Assembly: GCF_018812025.1 (NCBI RefSeq)
Contig: NC_063045.1
Location: 51,355,079-51,419,078, forward strand
DNA length: 64,000 nt
Direction of reading: 5' to 3'
Source of the DNA: Megalobrama amblycephala
Taxonomy: Eukaryota > Chordata > Actinopteri > Cypriniformes > Xenocyprididae
In this document: positions 13,266 to 26,807 of the stretch, piece after piece
Position numbering within the stretch: position 1 is the first letter of the stretch
How the letters are laid out: every line of letters starts with the position of its first letter
Made by a program: the position numbers and the translations under genes
The notes under the pieces: generated by a model
What the model saw: only the letters and a program-made list of their open reading frames with translations
Databases searched by the model: none
Told to the model about the DNA's origin: nothing

Positions 13266-14553
13266 TATACTATAAAAAGTGTCCTATTGTGCATTATTCA
13301 TCAGAAAAAAATAATATTAATCAATAATATATTATTGAATCCAAATAGATCAAATTGCTGTCTTGACAATAATAAATGATCAATATTAACAATAATAAAT
13401 AATACAGTATTCCCAACTTTTCGCTAATGAATTTCCATGACTTTCATACTTTCCCCCCCTGTGATGAAGTGTATTCATAATAATAATGTCCATGGCTTTT
13501 CATGAATTTTAGATTTTATGAATTTCAATGGCTTTAGAAATTAAAATTCTAAAATTCCATTATATTTCCAGGTTTTTAGTATTTGAATCTTTTGACATAA
13601 AAGGTTTTTTATATGATTCAAGGTCTACTGACAGGTTGTTCTTAATGTTAATGTTCAGTGTACCTTCATGATGCCAAAAATAGATTTAAAGGCAATATGA
13701 AACTGTAATGTTGCATAAATTGATTATTTCAGCAAAATAAATAAATAAATAATTCCAGATATGTAAAAAAAAAAAAAAAAAAGAAAAGTATTACATTTTA
13801 AAGGAAAATTAATTAATAAAGCTTTCTGTAAATAACACAATTCAGTCTACATCAAATAAACAAAGGTAACATTCATCGCAAAGGACACTTTGTCAAATCA
13901 GTCCTTGAATAATGAATAACCGCACGGTGATCTAGGTGTTGTGTGTGGCCTGCTGGTGCCAGATGCCAGGGCATCTCCCCTGACTCCTCACCCTACTTAC
14001 TCACATCAAACTGGGCAACTGGTGGCAGAAACCTGATCAGAGGGGGTAAAATCAGAGGGCACCTTTCACAAGAACTGGGCAGACTGCCCAACGGTCCACA
14101 GGAGGGGGCAAAGAATAGGGTCTGGTTGGAATGGTGTGTGTCTGTGATGTGTGTGAAGGCGTCTTGGCACTAGCTTTCCGGAGCCGGCACGGGAAACAGA
14201 AGGTCGAGTCCGACAATAGTCTCCCAGGGGGCATCCACAATACCAGCTCAATGACCGCAGTCAACAATACTCTCAAGGCCTTTTATTCAGAGAGTTCAAT
14301 GGACCAGACACACCCAGCAGCACTTTCCTACACAAAACAAGACCCTGGCACACACACACACACATACATATTCATAGCTTTATATAAATGACAATATTGC
14401 TACTATAAAAGAGGTTTTCAGTTGTGGATCTGCCTAGAATCACTGCTGTGGTTGTTGCCATTTCACAGCTCTGTGGACACTACTTTAAAACTTAGAAGTT
14501 AGTCCTTAAAAGTTGATTAAAAGTTCAAATTAGTAAATTTAGAGCAGTTCATT

Positions 14554-14560
<7 letters not shown>

Positions 14561-14619
<59 letters not shown>
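14561..14619. repeat. (TA)n microsatellite
   Basis: An uninterrupted AT run of about 60 bases, followed by CAGTATATATTG. Confidence 0.9.
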
Positions 14620-14622
<3 letters not shown>

Positions 14623-14812
14623 TATATATTGTATTTCTTTTTTATAGTAGTACATAAAAAGTATTTAAATAATATTATATTATTTTGTTAAATTATACAC
14701 AATATAACCAATATCAAACAACAATACAATACAGATTCATCTACTGTTCATGACTCTGGATTATTTTTTAAACTGATTCATTTAAGTGGATCGTCTAAGT
14801 GAAACAGTTTAT

Positions 14813-15957
14813 TTAAAGGGTTAGTTCACCCAAAAATAAAATTCTGTCATCATTTACTCACCCTCATGTCGTTCCAAAACCTTAACGGTGCCATAGCATG
14901 CTTTTCCACAAGATGTAATATAAGTCTAAGGTGTCCCCTGAATATCATGTTATCATGGATCATGTCAGTTACTATTGCTCCATCTGCCATTTTTCGCTGT
15001 TGTTCTTGCTTGCTTACCTAGTCTGATGATTCAGCTGTGCACAGATCCAGATGTTAATACTGGCTGCCCTTGTCTAATGCCTTGAACATGGGCTGGCATA
15101 TGCATGAATTTGGGGGCGTACATATTAATGATCCTGACTTTTGCGTCACAGTCGGTGTTATGTTGAGATTCGCCTGTTCTTCGGAGGTCTTTTAAACAAA
15201 TGAGATTTACATAAGAAGGAGGAAACAATGGGGTTTGAGACTCACTGTATGTCATTTCCATGTACTGAACTCTTGTTATTCAACTATGCCAAGGTAAATT
15301 CAATTTTCAATTCTATGGCACCTTTAAGACTTTCGTTAATCTTCAGAACGCAAAAGAAGATATTTTTTGATAAAATTTTAGAGCTTTCTGTCCCTCCATA
15401 GACAGCTACGCAACTGATACATTGAAACTACAAAGTTCATAAAGAGATCGTAAAACTAATCCATATGAATTGAGTGGTTTAGTCTAATTTTTCTGAAGAG
15501 ACTTGATCACTTTATATGATGAACAGATTGAATTTAGGCTTTTATTCATATATAAACATTGATCAGCAAACATAAACAGAAGCTCAACCAATCATGTTTG
15601 ATGCATGAGAGCAAACCTCTTGCGGAAGCTCAAATGTACTGCGTAACACACGAGAATGAACCTCATTGGTTCTTGCACGTCAAGTGAACATACTTGAGCT
15701 TCAGTTTAACATAACTGATGTGTGAGTTGATAAATGTTTATAAGTGAATAAAAACCTAAATTCAATCTGTTCATCATAAAAAGGGATCGTTTCTCTTCAG
15801 AAAATTTTGGACTCAATATAACTCATATGGAACTTTTTTAAATTGTTTTTTTAAATATCTTAATTTGTGTTCTGAACGAAAGTCTTATGGGTTTGGAACG
15901 ATATGAGAATGAGAAATTAATGACAGGACTTGCATTTTTGGGTGAATTATCCCTTTA
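14813..15957. mobile_element. Foldback MITE of the TTAGTTCACCC family (interrupted)
   Basis: The ends AAAGGGTTAGTTCACCCAA and TTGGGTGAATTATCCCTTT are inverted copies. Inside each end are TTACTCACCCTCATG and its complement. This is a very abundant cyprinid repeat type. It is split by the TTAA element at 14,886-15,323. Confidence 0.75.
14886..15323 (+). mobile_element. TTAA-flanked element nested in a foldback MITE
   Basis: The ends CGGTGCCATAG and CTATGGCACCT are inverted and bordered by TTAA (14,882-14,885 and 15,324-15,327). The element interrupts the palindromic repeat at 14,813-15,957, whose halves read on across it. An ATG at 15,228 opens 22 codons ending in the donor-like AAG/GTAAAT at 15,293. 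Confidence 0.65.
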
Positions 15958-16379
15958 AATGATTTATCACATAGATTTATTCGAAATTACTATATGATTG
16001 AATTAATTCACTAAAAAGAATAAGACTGATTCATTTTAGGCAAGTGTGTTTGATTATTAACTCAGTTTTGAAGGTAGCTAAGCTACTGTTATGCTTCTAA
16101 AAAGTTAACAGCATCAAATTTATTTGGTTGCTCCCCAACACTGCTCCCGGTTAAGATTTGACATGTACAATAAGTTAATTCACCTCATCTTAGCTGTAAG
16201 ATGAGACCAGAGGAACTAGTATTGACCATTTGAGAAGGTGAAAAATTAGGTGAAAACACATTAAGCAAAGCATGAATGTAGCACCGGGACGCTGCCGCAA
16301 AAACGAAGATATGCAGGATTCTTCAATTTTTCTTGTGCTTTGCTTTCACTCCGAAAATGTTTATTTGTCTAAAAAGATC

Positions 16380-16633
16380 TACAAACAATCACTTCACTCG
16401 ACAGGAGAGAGAGAGCTTTCCAGTCAGGAGGAGATTTAATTAGGGAAATCTCATTAGGTTTAACAAAATTAAGCGTAAAACAATCCTCGGCAGGGTTCCG
16501 AGAGCGAGAGGGAGAGAAAGAAAGGGGGAATTTGGGGTTATGAGCGATTAGAGTCGGGAGGATATCGAGATAGTCACTTCCATGCTGCTGTGGGGGAAAA
16601 TGGCACTAGATACCCAGCTGTTTTCACACTCAA
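16380..16633. promoter_or_regulatory. Candidate regulatory island, left part
   Basis: Repeat-poor sequence (GATTTAATTAGGGAAATCTC, CATTAGGTTTAAC) that continues after the TTAA element at 18,144-18,500. The two halves appear to be one block split by the insertion. Confidence 0.3.
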
Positions 16634-16637
16634 TTAA

Positions 16638-18139
16638 AGGCAGGGTAGGTAAGAAATTTTGTTCCAAATTTGTTTAAACTTTCTATATATATACATGCAT
16701 AATTAAAATGTAAGAACTCTGGTAAAAAGAGTATAAAAATCGAGTGACTCTAGACCGTTTAATCTGTATTAAACACAGCTCATTATTTCCATCCGGGACG
16801 AAACATAGGATTGGCTTAGGCGGCTGTCACTCTCTCGCAACCATGGCAACCACCCTTTTGCCACACATGACCTGCCCACTTGCGCGCGCACGTTTGATTT
16901 GGGGAATCCAAGAGGCACGGATCCTAGGAATACCAAAACAATGGCAGAGAAACAGCAAGCTAAATTCACAGTATCGGCCTATGCAGTTAGTGAAGGCAAA
17001 CCAGGCAAAAAAAGGAAGACAGTAACAGTACAAGAAAAGGCAATGAACAAAAAGTCTTTGGATAAACAAAGAAATAAAACGCGAGTTAATATCGGCGTGG
17101 CTTTCCAGCGATGGCGAGAACTGAGGGAACTCAAGGGGCTGAAAAGTGACTCCTTGATGGCTTTATTTCTGCTGGACAGGTAAATCTTTCTTTTTGTATT
17201 TTGATCATACATATTTTTTTGTTTATTTTTTCATGAAGCATGTGTCATTAGCACACGTAGCTGCGTAATATAGCTAACATAACATTACTTAGCGAGCCGT
17301 AGTAGAGACGATAAATAATGATAGCTATAGTGTTGAATTGTGCATAATTTTACCCTCTGTCTAAGTCTTTTACCATGTTCACCTGCAAGTTTACCTGCAC
17401 GTTTTTTTCGCCTTTGTTTTGTTTTTATATTCTCTACCTATGTTTACTGATGTCTTTATCTTGTATCTGTGTGTGTCGTACACACTTTGTTGTATGTGTG
17501 TGTTATTATTTTGTGTCTGCAATGCAGTTGTGAGTTGATATTTGAGTGTATGTTACTCTGTTGATCTGTAGAACAACGTATATGTTATGAATCTTACACG
17601 AAATTCATCTTCATCACAGTGTAAATGATGGTAATGGAAAAACGTGTATCATGCAACCTGTTTTTAGCTTTGCCTTATAGATAACTAGCTCGTTAGCGAA
17701 TCAAAAAATATATATTTTAAACTTTACCAATATCAATATGCTAGCTTGATAGTGAGTACTAAAATACATCTTGTTTGTTTATCTTCATAATTTTAAAGTT
17801 ATTTTTATTACATGTGATTCTGACATGATGTCACTACATGCACTGTGCTCCTTCCTCTCCGCTCGTCTCAGGTAAATAATGCGTCTTCCAGCTCAGTGGT
17901 CGGAGTCACACGTTCATGCGTTTTGGGGGCGTGGCTTTGGAAGGAGCCCAGAAGGGAGGGGGTGGAGTGAATGGAAATAATGAGCTGTCTTTAAAACAGT
18001 CGTGAGAGGTCTACAGACACTCGATTTTTATACTTTCTTTTTCAGAGTACTTACATTTTAATTATGTATTGATATATAAATAAAGTTTAAACAAATTTTG
18101 AAAAAAAGTTTTTTATACATTTTTTTGCCTACCCTGCCT
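16638..18139 (+). mobile_element. TTAA-flanked element carrying a coding first exon
   Basis: Inverted ends AGGCAGGGTAGG and CCTACCCTGCCT are each bordered by TTAA (16,634-16,637 and 18,140-18,143). Inside is an ATG exon at 16,941-17,179 with a donor. It splits a repeat-poor block (16,380-16,633 and 18,144-18,500) that reads as one regulatory island. Confidence 0.7.
16941..17179 (+). CDS. Transposon-borne first exon, basic protein of unknown function
   Basis: The ATG at 16,941 begins MAEKQQAKFTVSAYAVSEG. A Lys/Arg-rich stretch and NIGVAFQRWRELRELKGLKSD follow. The exon ends LLD then GACAG/GTAAAT (79 codons plus 2 bases), so it looks like a first exon whose partners are missing. The RWRELRxLKGLKSD segment is one I associate with repeated fish transposon-related proteins, but I cannot name a domain. 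It is antisense to the presumed pknox2 transcript. Expression is unknown. Confidence 0.4.
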
Positions 18140-18736
18140 TTAAAGAGACTTGCCTGGCTTTTACCCCCTCTGAAAAGCAAAGAGTTAACCATTCTGCACA
18201 TTGCCGCACACACAAATGTCTCCCTCAGACTCGCGCTCTCTCACTCATCCACAACGTAATTCCACCCTGAGCCCACGAACCATTAAAGACACAAATTGTG
18301 TTTTCGAACAAATTCGCACTCTATAAGGACATAACAAAAAGTGCTATTAAAGTGAGGAAACAAACTCTTAAACAACACAGCTGGGGTGATTGCAGGCGAA
18401 CAGCGAGCATTGGAAAATTCATTTCAAACTTTATCTGTAAAGGTCCAATTCTGAATAAACCAGCAAGGAATAACTGTACTACTCCGGGAGAGTGATATCA
18501 CTGCAGAGAAATCACAGGTTTGCGTATTTTTGGCAGCTCGAAAGGTGACACTGCATATTTATCAGCCCTCCTTCAAAAAAGTGAGAGGACTTTATGTGCT
18601 ATCAATGCTATTAAAATCCATGGCAAAAGCATAATTGTGAAAGACCACTTAATGCATGACTACAAAACCTGTTGGGTGTATTTGTGGAAACCTCAGTTTA
18701 CATCAAACTACAAGAAAAGTGTTTGGCGACCAACAT

Positions 18737-20187
<1,451 letters not shown>

Positions 20188-20222
20188 AAATGTGTTTTTG
20201 AAGTGTTGATTTAGGAACTTAC

Positions 20223-20294
20223 AGTTTGCTTGTTCTCAGCATTGGAGCATCTGATGTTGGAGTCGATCCGACGGCGCACTGCCCTCCAGACAGT
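20223..20294 (-). other. pknox2: Probable second exon of pknox2 (72 bases, likely 5' UTR)
   Basis: The minus strand shows a pyrimidine-rich tract ending TTGTGTTGCAG before the exon and ACT/GTAAGT after it, both strong splice signals. The exon is exactly 24 codons. In the phase following the upstream exon it is open (TVWRAVRRRIDSN...). A second frame is also open and the third has a stop. I do not recognise the peptide as part of a TALE protein, so a leader exon is most likely. The DNA on its right (to about 21.3 kb) is repeat-poor and GC-richer. On its left an inverted-repeat element ends only about 35 bases beyond the donor. Confidence 0.5.
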
Positions 20295-20699
20295 CTGCAA
20301 CACAAGAGAAACCTTCTGAGTACAGATACATCTAATTAGCCTGCTCACTAACAGCTAACCTGAGATCATTACTCCAACGACATTACAAAGCAACTTGTAA
20401 AATGTCCAGAAATGTTGATTTGGGTTTAAGCGGCACTTCATGGTTTTTAGAATGGGGATCTTTTTATTGACGCTGCTTGATACCAGTGGGCCTGCTGACC
20501 CCACAATTTGAAAAGTAATTTGATATTGCGTGGGAAGGTATATGTATGTGTGTGCCCTGCTGTTCTGGCTTAAGAGTGTATATGTGTGTGCGTGAGCTAG
20601 GGTAGGTGGGCAAACAAAGATAAAGACAGGGGCGGGAATGGCAGGAATGGCGGCCAGCCCCCCACACTTCAGTCTGTCAGTATAAGTTTGTGTGAAACC

Positions 20700-21300
20700 T
20701 TTCCTGGGTTTCTTCCAAACTACAAAGAAAACATTTTAGGGTTCTGTAATCCTTCCCGTAGCCTCTCAAAGCCCCAGAGTCCTCCACACACAGCCATACA
20801 GTCCGCAGCCCACCTCCCTCTCCCCCCCATGAGACCTGATCTGCCTTCCTGTTGACGTCAAAGTGAATTAGAGCAAGGAGAGCGCAGCGGCTCCCCCCGG
20901 GGGGCCGGAGGGCTAATCATGCTGTTCCTCACTGGCCTCAGAGGAAGCATTAGCGTTCCTGTTACAGCAGACCACCACATCTACAGCGCAGGGCCCCTTC
21001 ACAAACAACCAGGACACCAAACACCAACAGCTTATTTACAGAAATAAACACTCATACACACTACAGTACCCTCCAAACCAGATGAGCAGAAGATTTGTGG
21101 GTTTGCCCTTTCCACCCCTCATTCAAAGACCCAGAGAAAGTTGAACTTTAGGGTAAACCACCATCTTCCAACATACAGAGCACCTCTGTGAAATACCTAA
21201 TCCCAGCCTCCCTCCGCCGCCACGCCGACCTCCTGCACTCCCTCCAGCCGCTCTGAATAATGATTCTACATATAGCGAAGGAGACGGTTGAGGAGACTTT
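20700..21300. promoter_or_regulatory. GC-rich island upstream of the second pknox2 exon
   Basis: It lies 400-1,000 bases from the 72-base exon, on its 5' side in transcript terms. It includes a CRE-like TTGACGTCAA, a CCCCCCGGGGGG palindrome and GGGCTAATCATGC. No exon is supported. An alternative promoter or enhancer is possible. Confidence 0.35.
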
Positions 21301-21897
21301 ACACTCAGACTGTGTAACTGACCTGATTCCTACTGAGATGAATGTGGCTGGGCTACTCTTTAAAATGTGATTCAGTGTTTTTAGTATTATTTATACACTA
21401 TTTTAGTATTCATTAACATTGTGAATTAGCTTTTATTTTTATATTTTCAGCTTTCATTTTAATTTTAGTATTTTAGTTAGTATTAGTATTTTTTTTTTAG
21501 CTAAAAAGTATTAGTAATTTTTATGTGCGTTTGTCATTTTTGTTTACTTTTATATTTCTATAGACTAATTTGGAGCAGACATCACAGCTGCGCGTGCATA
21601 GTAGTGGCAAATAAAATAGAGGTAACGTGGAGGAAAATGGGCAAATACCATCTTTGAAGATTCCCTTTGAAGCTAAACGCAGACGTTTATGTTGCAAATC
21701 ACTGACTGGACTGATGAAAGCTGCAATTATTAGTCTACTATTAAAGCATGAATTTGATGTAAACAGTAAGTCTACATAATATTAACATATGCAGTTCATA
21801 GGGTACATACATACATAGCAGTTACAGCATGAAATAATATTTAAACCTATAAACATTTTACATAGATAACTTTTAAACATGGCCTATAACATTTTTA

Positions 21898-22690
21898 TTT
21901 CACAGTTCTGACTTTTTTCTTGCATTTGTGTGCTTACATCTCCCAGTTCGGACTTTATAACTCACAATTGTGAGTTTATATCACAATTCTGAGGGGGAAA
22001 AAGTCAGAATTGCTGGATATAAACTCGCAATTGACCCTTCGCCGGGAGTTTGATTTAGCCTAATGGCGATCTAACCAATCATAACGCCGAATCCGCCATT
22101 TTGTCTGACAAAGCAGTCAGATTAATGTCGGTGGACTTGAACTTGAAAAATGGTGTCTACTGACGTCTTTCCGTGGTTGAAACAACATTTCTTGATGATG
22201 TTCATTCATGTTTATTTGATGCTATAAATTAACTAGTGGGAAGAGATGATCGGTTCATGAGCCGCTTGAACGGAGGTGCTACAGCAATCTATCACGACAC
22301 ATTAAAGAGTCACAAAATGTTAATTCTTGTTTAAATTTGTTTAAAAATTACAAAATTTGAAATTTGAGACTTTGTTTCATATCAAAAGTAACTTGCTCTG
22401 TCTTGTCTGTCGACACCTTGTCAGTGTCCTGTGAGAACATAATGTGTGGCGTGAAAGCGGCATGGCTTGTCGGACGTAGCAACAGTAACTAAAGGGGGTG
22501 GGTCTTTGTGAACTGTCAGTTCTTAGGGAAAAAAGACAGAATAACAAGTATATCTCACAATTCTGTTTTTCCTTCTAAGAATTGTAAGATATAAACTCAG
22601 ATTTGCAAGAAAAAAAGTCAGAATTGTGAGATATAAACTCAAAATTAACATTTTTTATTCTTTTATTCCATGGCTTCCATAGACTGCTAC
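21898..22690. repeat. Second GTCAGAATTGTGAGATATAA repeat block, interrupted
   Basis: Repeat units occur at 21,900-22,033 and resume at 22,506-22,690, ending near CCATGGCTTCCATAGACT. The gap is the helicase-element fragment at 22,034-22,505. Confidence 0.55.
22034..22505 (-). mobile_element. Fragment related to the helicase-carrying element
   Basis: Read in reverse, this segment matches about 26,110-26,625. Shared pieces include a GGAGTTTGATT run, GCGATCTAACCAATCA, a CCATTTTGTC block, GAAGAGATGATCGGTTCA, and GCTTGTCGGAC followed by AGCAACAGTAACTAA. It interrupts a GTCAGAATTGTGAGATATAAACTC-type repeat, so it was inserted there. The helicase-start part is not retained. Confidence 0.55.
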
Positions 22691-22830
22691 AGCAGAACTG
22701 TCATTTTCTGCCACCAGGTAGGCTCCGCCTGCAAAAAAACGTCATTGTTGTTTGCAAACACAAAATAGGTCTATAAATCTTTAAATAATTTTTATTTCAG
22801 TTTTGGTTTCAGTAATTTTAGTACTTCAAC

Positions 22831-23202
22831 TTAAGGGCCATTCACACCAACGACAATAACAGCACCTATAAAGTTTTAATAATCTAATTCTGAGAATAGA
22901 AAACAGCTAATAACAATACAAAGGATCAATATTATTGGAATCACTTGCAGAATAATTTTTTTCCCAGCTGAAAAAACAAAAAACAAAAACAGTGACAGCC
23001 AATCAGAATCCATCCGACTTTAACAAGCTTGAGCGTTTAAAGCGGTGAGTTTTCTTTGCAGTGTGATAGAAAATTTTTTTAGAAAACTTCTGCATAAAAG
23101 AAAAAAGTCTGTCACACTGACGGCATGTGAATGTTCCTCCTGTCAGTCTGAACAGATGCATTAACAGCACCGAACGTTCGCCTTTGTGCGAACAGGCCTT
23201 TA
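22831..23202. mobile_element. Diverged copy of the GGCCCGTTCACACC element
   Basis: The left end GGGCCATTCACACCAACGA and right end TGTGCGAACAGGCCTTTAG are imperfect inverted repeats. The centre shares GACAGCCAATCAGAATC with the copy at 12,081-12,668. Confidence 0.5.
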
Positions 23203-23483
23203 GCTGATTATTCTAACAAAATAAAACTTAGTATATTTCATTTTATTATTATTAGATGTTTTACCAGTGCCTGATTTCTTTTTGGGCATCTCTTAAAAAG
23301 CAAGAAAAGAATTTAAGATGAATATCAAAGCTAATAGATAGCTTTCTCTAGTGTTATATAGCCCTTTTTTGGTCTTTTTGTCTTAACTTAACTGTCCTAT
23401 AAAAATAAATATGACAACGCAGTCATATTTCTGTTATTAGATCAACACATTTTAAACACTGTACAATATAAAAATGCTACCTG

Positions 23484-23900
23484 TAGGTTAAAAATTACCC
23501 AAGTTGGGTTCAAAACGGACAAACCCAGCGACTGGGTTGTTTTAACCCAGCTTTAACCCAGTTTTTGTATTTCTTGCTTAAAATGAACCAAAAATATGTT
23601 TTTCTTATTAATAAGTTTAATAAATAATAATAATAAATAAAAAAACTGCTTATTAATAAATGTTCACCTTTTGATTATTATTGTTGCCTCTAGTAATTTT
23701 ATGTTTGATTTTTAATTTCCAACCTATTTTGGGTTAATTTTAGGCCAGCCATATAGTCAAACAATAGTTGGGTTAAATAAAACTGCCCAGCAGGTTGGGC
23801 AAACATTTAACCCAACTACTGGGTTAAAACAACCCAATTGCTGAGTTTGTCCATTTTGAACCCAACTTGGGTTGTTTTTTTTTAAACCCAGAGAGTTTAT
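23484..23900. mobile_element. Diverged copy of the CACTCTAAAAAATG element
   Basis: The arms carry AAACCCAGCGACTGGGTTG and GAACCCAACTTGGGTTG in inverted order, as in the 34.7 kb copy. The terminal CACTCT motif is lost. Confidence 0.55.
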
Positions 23901-25224
23901 ATGATGATTCTGATTTTGATCCTAGAAACACAAGAAATTTTGACCCAAGAAATGCAAGGTGGTAATTACCCACAATGCCTTGCCAGTAACAGCCCCCCAG
24001 CTGTTCAAAGACTGCGAAAACAACATTTGCTGCCGGGCATTTAGAACTTCCTGTTACTATGACAACCACGGAACAATTCATATTCTGTGTGTCTCTCCTC
24101 TAATAAAGTGTGTAACATTAGGGCGTAATTGTATTTCTATGCAATATATGAAAACAGCCCTTTGCATTCAGGAATGCCTGATAGCAGTCGTCAAAAATGT
24201 CTGGAAGAATGGCAGACTCTTTGTCTGTATCGGAAGATTGTTTCAAGAGGTTTGGCTTCACAATATCACTAAACCTGGATCAAAAATGTAACCTTTAAAT
24301 ATAGCAAGCAAAACCAACCACAGTGCCGAAAACAGTGCAACTAGATAGGCATGCAATGCATATAAACTATCAATAGCTTTTAAAGGCATCATGGCGGAGG
24401 GTCTATGTCTTTAAGATCACTTATAGTAACTTACAGAAGTGTGGCAGGACCAAGGAGGTATGATGAGTGGAATGATAGCAGAATTCCTGGGAATTAGAAG
24501 GGATTTAGCGGACAATAGCAGGTATTCCCACTAGTGTAACTAGACCCTAGTTGGCGTCATGAGAGGCTTAAACTTCACATTAAACCAGTGTGCAGCTGAC
24601 ACAAAAGACCGAACTAGACACAACAAGGGGAATACAGAGCAACACACAGACACATTAAGCTTATATATACACACTGAGAACAAAATAAACGCACATGCTG
24701 CATGAAGCAAAGTTTATTTTGTTACCATTCAGACTGACACAAATTCACAAAGCAATATTAGCACTTAATGAAGTATACGCTGCGCTCTCTGTGTCGAAAC
24801 AACACTTTCCCACTCAGTACTTAATATGTTTCTCTTGATCTGAATCTTGGAATATTTGCTGCAGTCTTCTCCACATTAGCCTGCTACGGAAATCCAAACA
24901 GGAAAAGAACTTATATGCTAAAAATATCTCTAGGCGTAGCAATGAGACAGGTAGATCAGAGCTCTTATCCGAAACAAATCCTTCTAAATCTTTTAAATGG
25001 CACACCACCTCACCATGAAATTTTGATTTTCCTCAGACTTTTTTTTTTTTCCTTCCTCAGTTCCCTTTATGGGAACTTTTAAATCTGTAATACCTCCACC
25101 CTTGAGTGGCAGAATCTGTAATGATGGCACATTATTATAAGCCCAGTTTGCATCGTAATGGTCATATTTTAATAAATAAATGTAAAAGACTTTTATATAA
25201 TTAGATAGATTTTTTTACAAAGTA

Positions 25225-25620
25225 CATGCACACTACTGTCTCTTATGCTCAGCAAGGCTGCATTTATTTGATCAAAAATACAGTAAAAACTTAATATTAG
25301 GAAATATTATTACAATTTTAAAATGTAATTGATTCCATTGACATTAAAGCATCATTACTCCAGTCTTCAGTGTCACATGATCCTTCAGAAAATATTTTAA
25401 TATGCTGATTTGGTGTAATATTTCTTATTATTATCACAGTTAAAAACTGTGCTGCTAAATATTTAGTGAATAGAATTTAAAAAAAAAAAAAAAAAAGCAT
25501 TTATTGAAAGAAATATTTTGTAACAATGTAAAAGTCAGTCACTTTTGCTCAATTTAATGCATCCTTGCAGAATAAAAGAATTGTTTTCTTACTGACCCTA
25601 AACCTTTGAACGTTAGTGTA
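25225..25620. repeat. Interspersed repeat (CAGCATCATTACTCCAGTCTTC family)
   Basis: It contains ATGCTCAGCAAGGCTGCATT, TCACATGATCCTTCAGAAA, ATATGCTGATTTGGTG and CATCCTTGCAGAATAAAAG. The same words recur at 45,600-45,720, 51,705-51,945 and 59,590-59,990, so at least four copies are here. Its class is not determined from this window. Confidence 0.65.
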
Positions 25621-25718
25621 AGTAGCATTTACCTGTGAAAACCCCGCCGCCATGATGCTATGATGTTGTCAGTGGTTGCTAATGTGAGAGTTTTTTTTAG
25701 ACAGTTGCTAGATCATTG

Positions 25719-26807
25719 TAGCCTGACGTGGTCATACTCAATTCTAGTTCGAATATGAGTCTGATACTGCTCCATTGGGCTTTGATTATGGGGGCGTATT
25801 TCAACCGATCCAGGAAAGACCTCAATTGGATAGACCTACAACCAATCAGAGCTACAGAGTAAGTGACGTATGTTGAGCGACGCATAGTTGTCAACAGAAC
25901 TCTTCTTAGCGACCATCGGGGCCAGCTGATAAATCAAACTTTTGCCGAATCCCGTAGGAAGGACGGCAAAGACATCTTTCCCATCGACAAATGCCTTGAT
26001 CGCGGTCCTCTGTTCCTTTTTTAAAATTAATGCGCTGTCGATATCTTCTATAACGGACGCGATGGCGGAATCTACACATCTCAGTTCTTCAACAGCCATC
26101 GTTGTAAACTAATTGACCTTTCGCAAAGACCCGCCCCCCTTAGTTACTGTTGCTTTGTCCGACAAGCCGTGGCGCTGTCACGCCACACAGAGCGGAAAAT
26201 ACATTGCGGAGCAAAGAGGAAACTGACAACACATCGACAGACGAGACAGAGCAGGTTAATTATGATATTAAACAAAGTCCCAGCTTTCAAACTGTGTAGT
26301 TATTAAAAAAATTCAAACAATAAAAACCGTTTTGTGGCTCTTTAATGGGTTGTGACCATGATCGTGACAGATTGCTGTAGCACCTCAGCTCAAGAGGCTC
26401 GTGAACCGATCATCTCTTCCTACTAGTCCATTTATAGCATCAAATAAACATGAATGAACATGAGAATGAATGTTGTTTCAAACGCGGAAAGACGTCAATA
26501 TGCACAATTTTTCAAGTTTAACTCCACCGAGGTTAATCTTCTAACTCCTGACTGCTTTGCCGGACAAAATGGTGGATGCGGCGTTCTGATTGGTTAGATC
26601 GCTTGTCAATCAAACTCCCCAAGCGCTCTTTGATGACGTGGCTGATTACGTTTCTGGTGATAATCTGTCAATCATCGCCCTGACAATGTGATTGGTCCGA
26701 ACAGTTTCTGTTCGGGCATAATTACTCCTCTACGGATCGAGTCCAGACCGAACTCCCCGACCTCAAAATGTTGTGGGCGGGGCTAATTTCGGCTGGCATC
26801 CAGGCTA
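25719..26807 (-). mobile_element. 1.1 kb DNA transposon carrying the 5' end of a RecQ-like helicase frame
   Basis: The element is bounded by short inverted ends TAGCCTG and CAGGCTA and flanked by a perfect 9-base direct repeat AGATCATTG (25,710-25,718 and 26,808-26,816), a target-site duplication. On the minus strand an ATG at 26,099 opens an 87-codon frame. Residues at about 25-65 match the start of a RecQ/DEAD-type helicase domain: KKEQRTAIKAFVDGKDVFA resembles motif 0, and LPTGFGKSLIYQL contains Walker A. The frame ends before motif II. The 9-base duplication would fit Mutator-like elements, and an 8-base reading hAT or P-like ones; the superfamily is not settled. Confidence 0.7.
25836..26099 (-). 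pseudogene. RecQ-like helicase N-terminal fragment inside transposon
   Basis: This 87-codon frame begins MAVEELRCVDSAIASVIEDIDSA. It continues into a Q-motif-like stretch and a Walker A motif (TGFGKS), then degenerates into DNYASLNIRHLL without motifs Ia-VI. A full RecQ core needs about 350 residues, so this is a first exon or truncated copy. It lies wholly inside the element at 25,719-26,807. Host gene capture or a remnant of the element's own gene are both possible. Confidence 0.6.

Noticed and set aside
13943..14391. Cluster of overlapping frames in a GC-richer patch
   Set aside because: No frame has splice support or a known domain; it may be an unrecognised repeat or regulatory patch.
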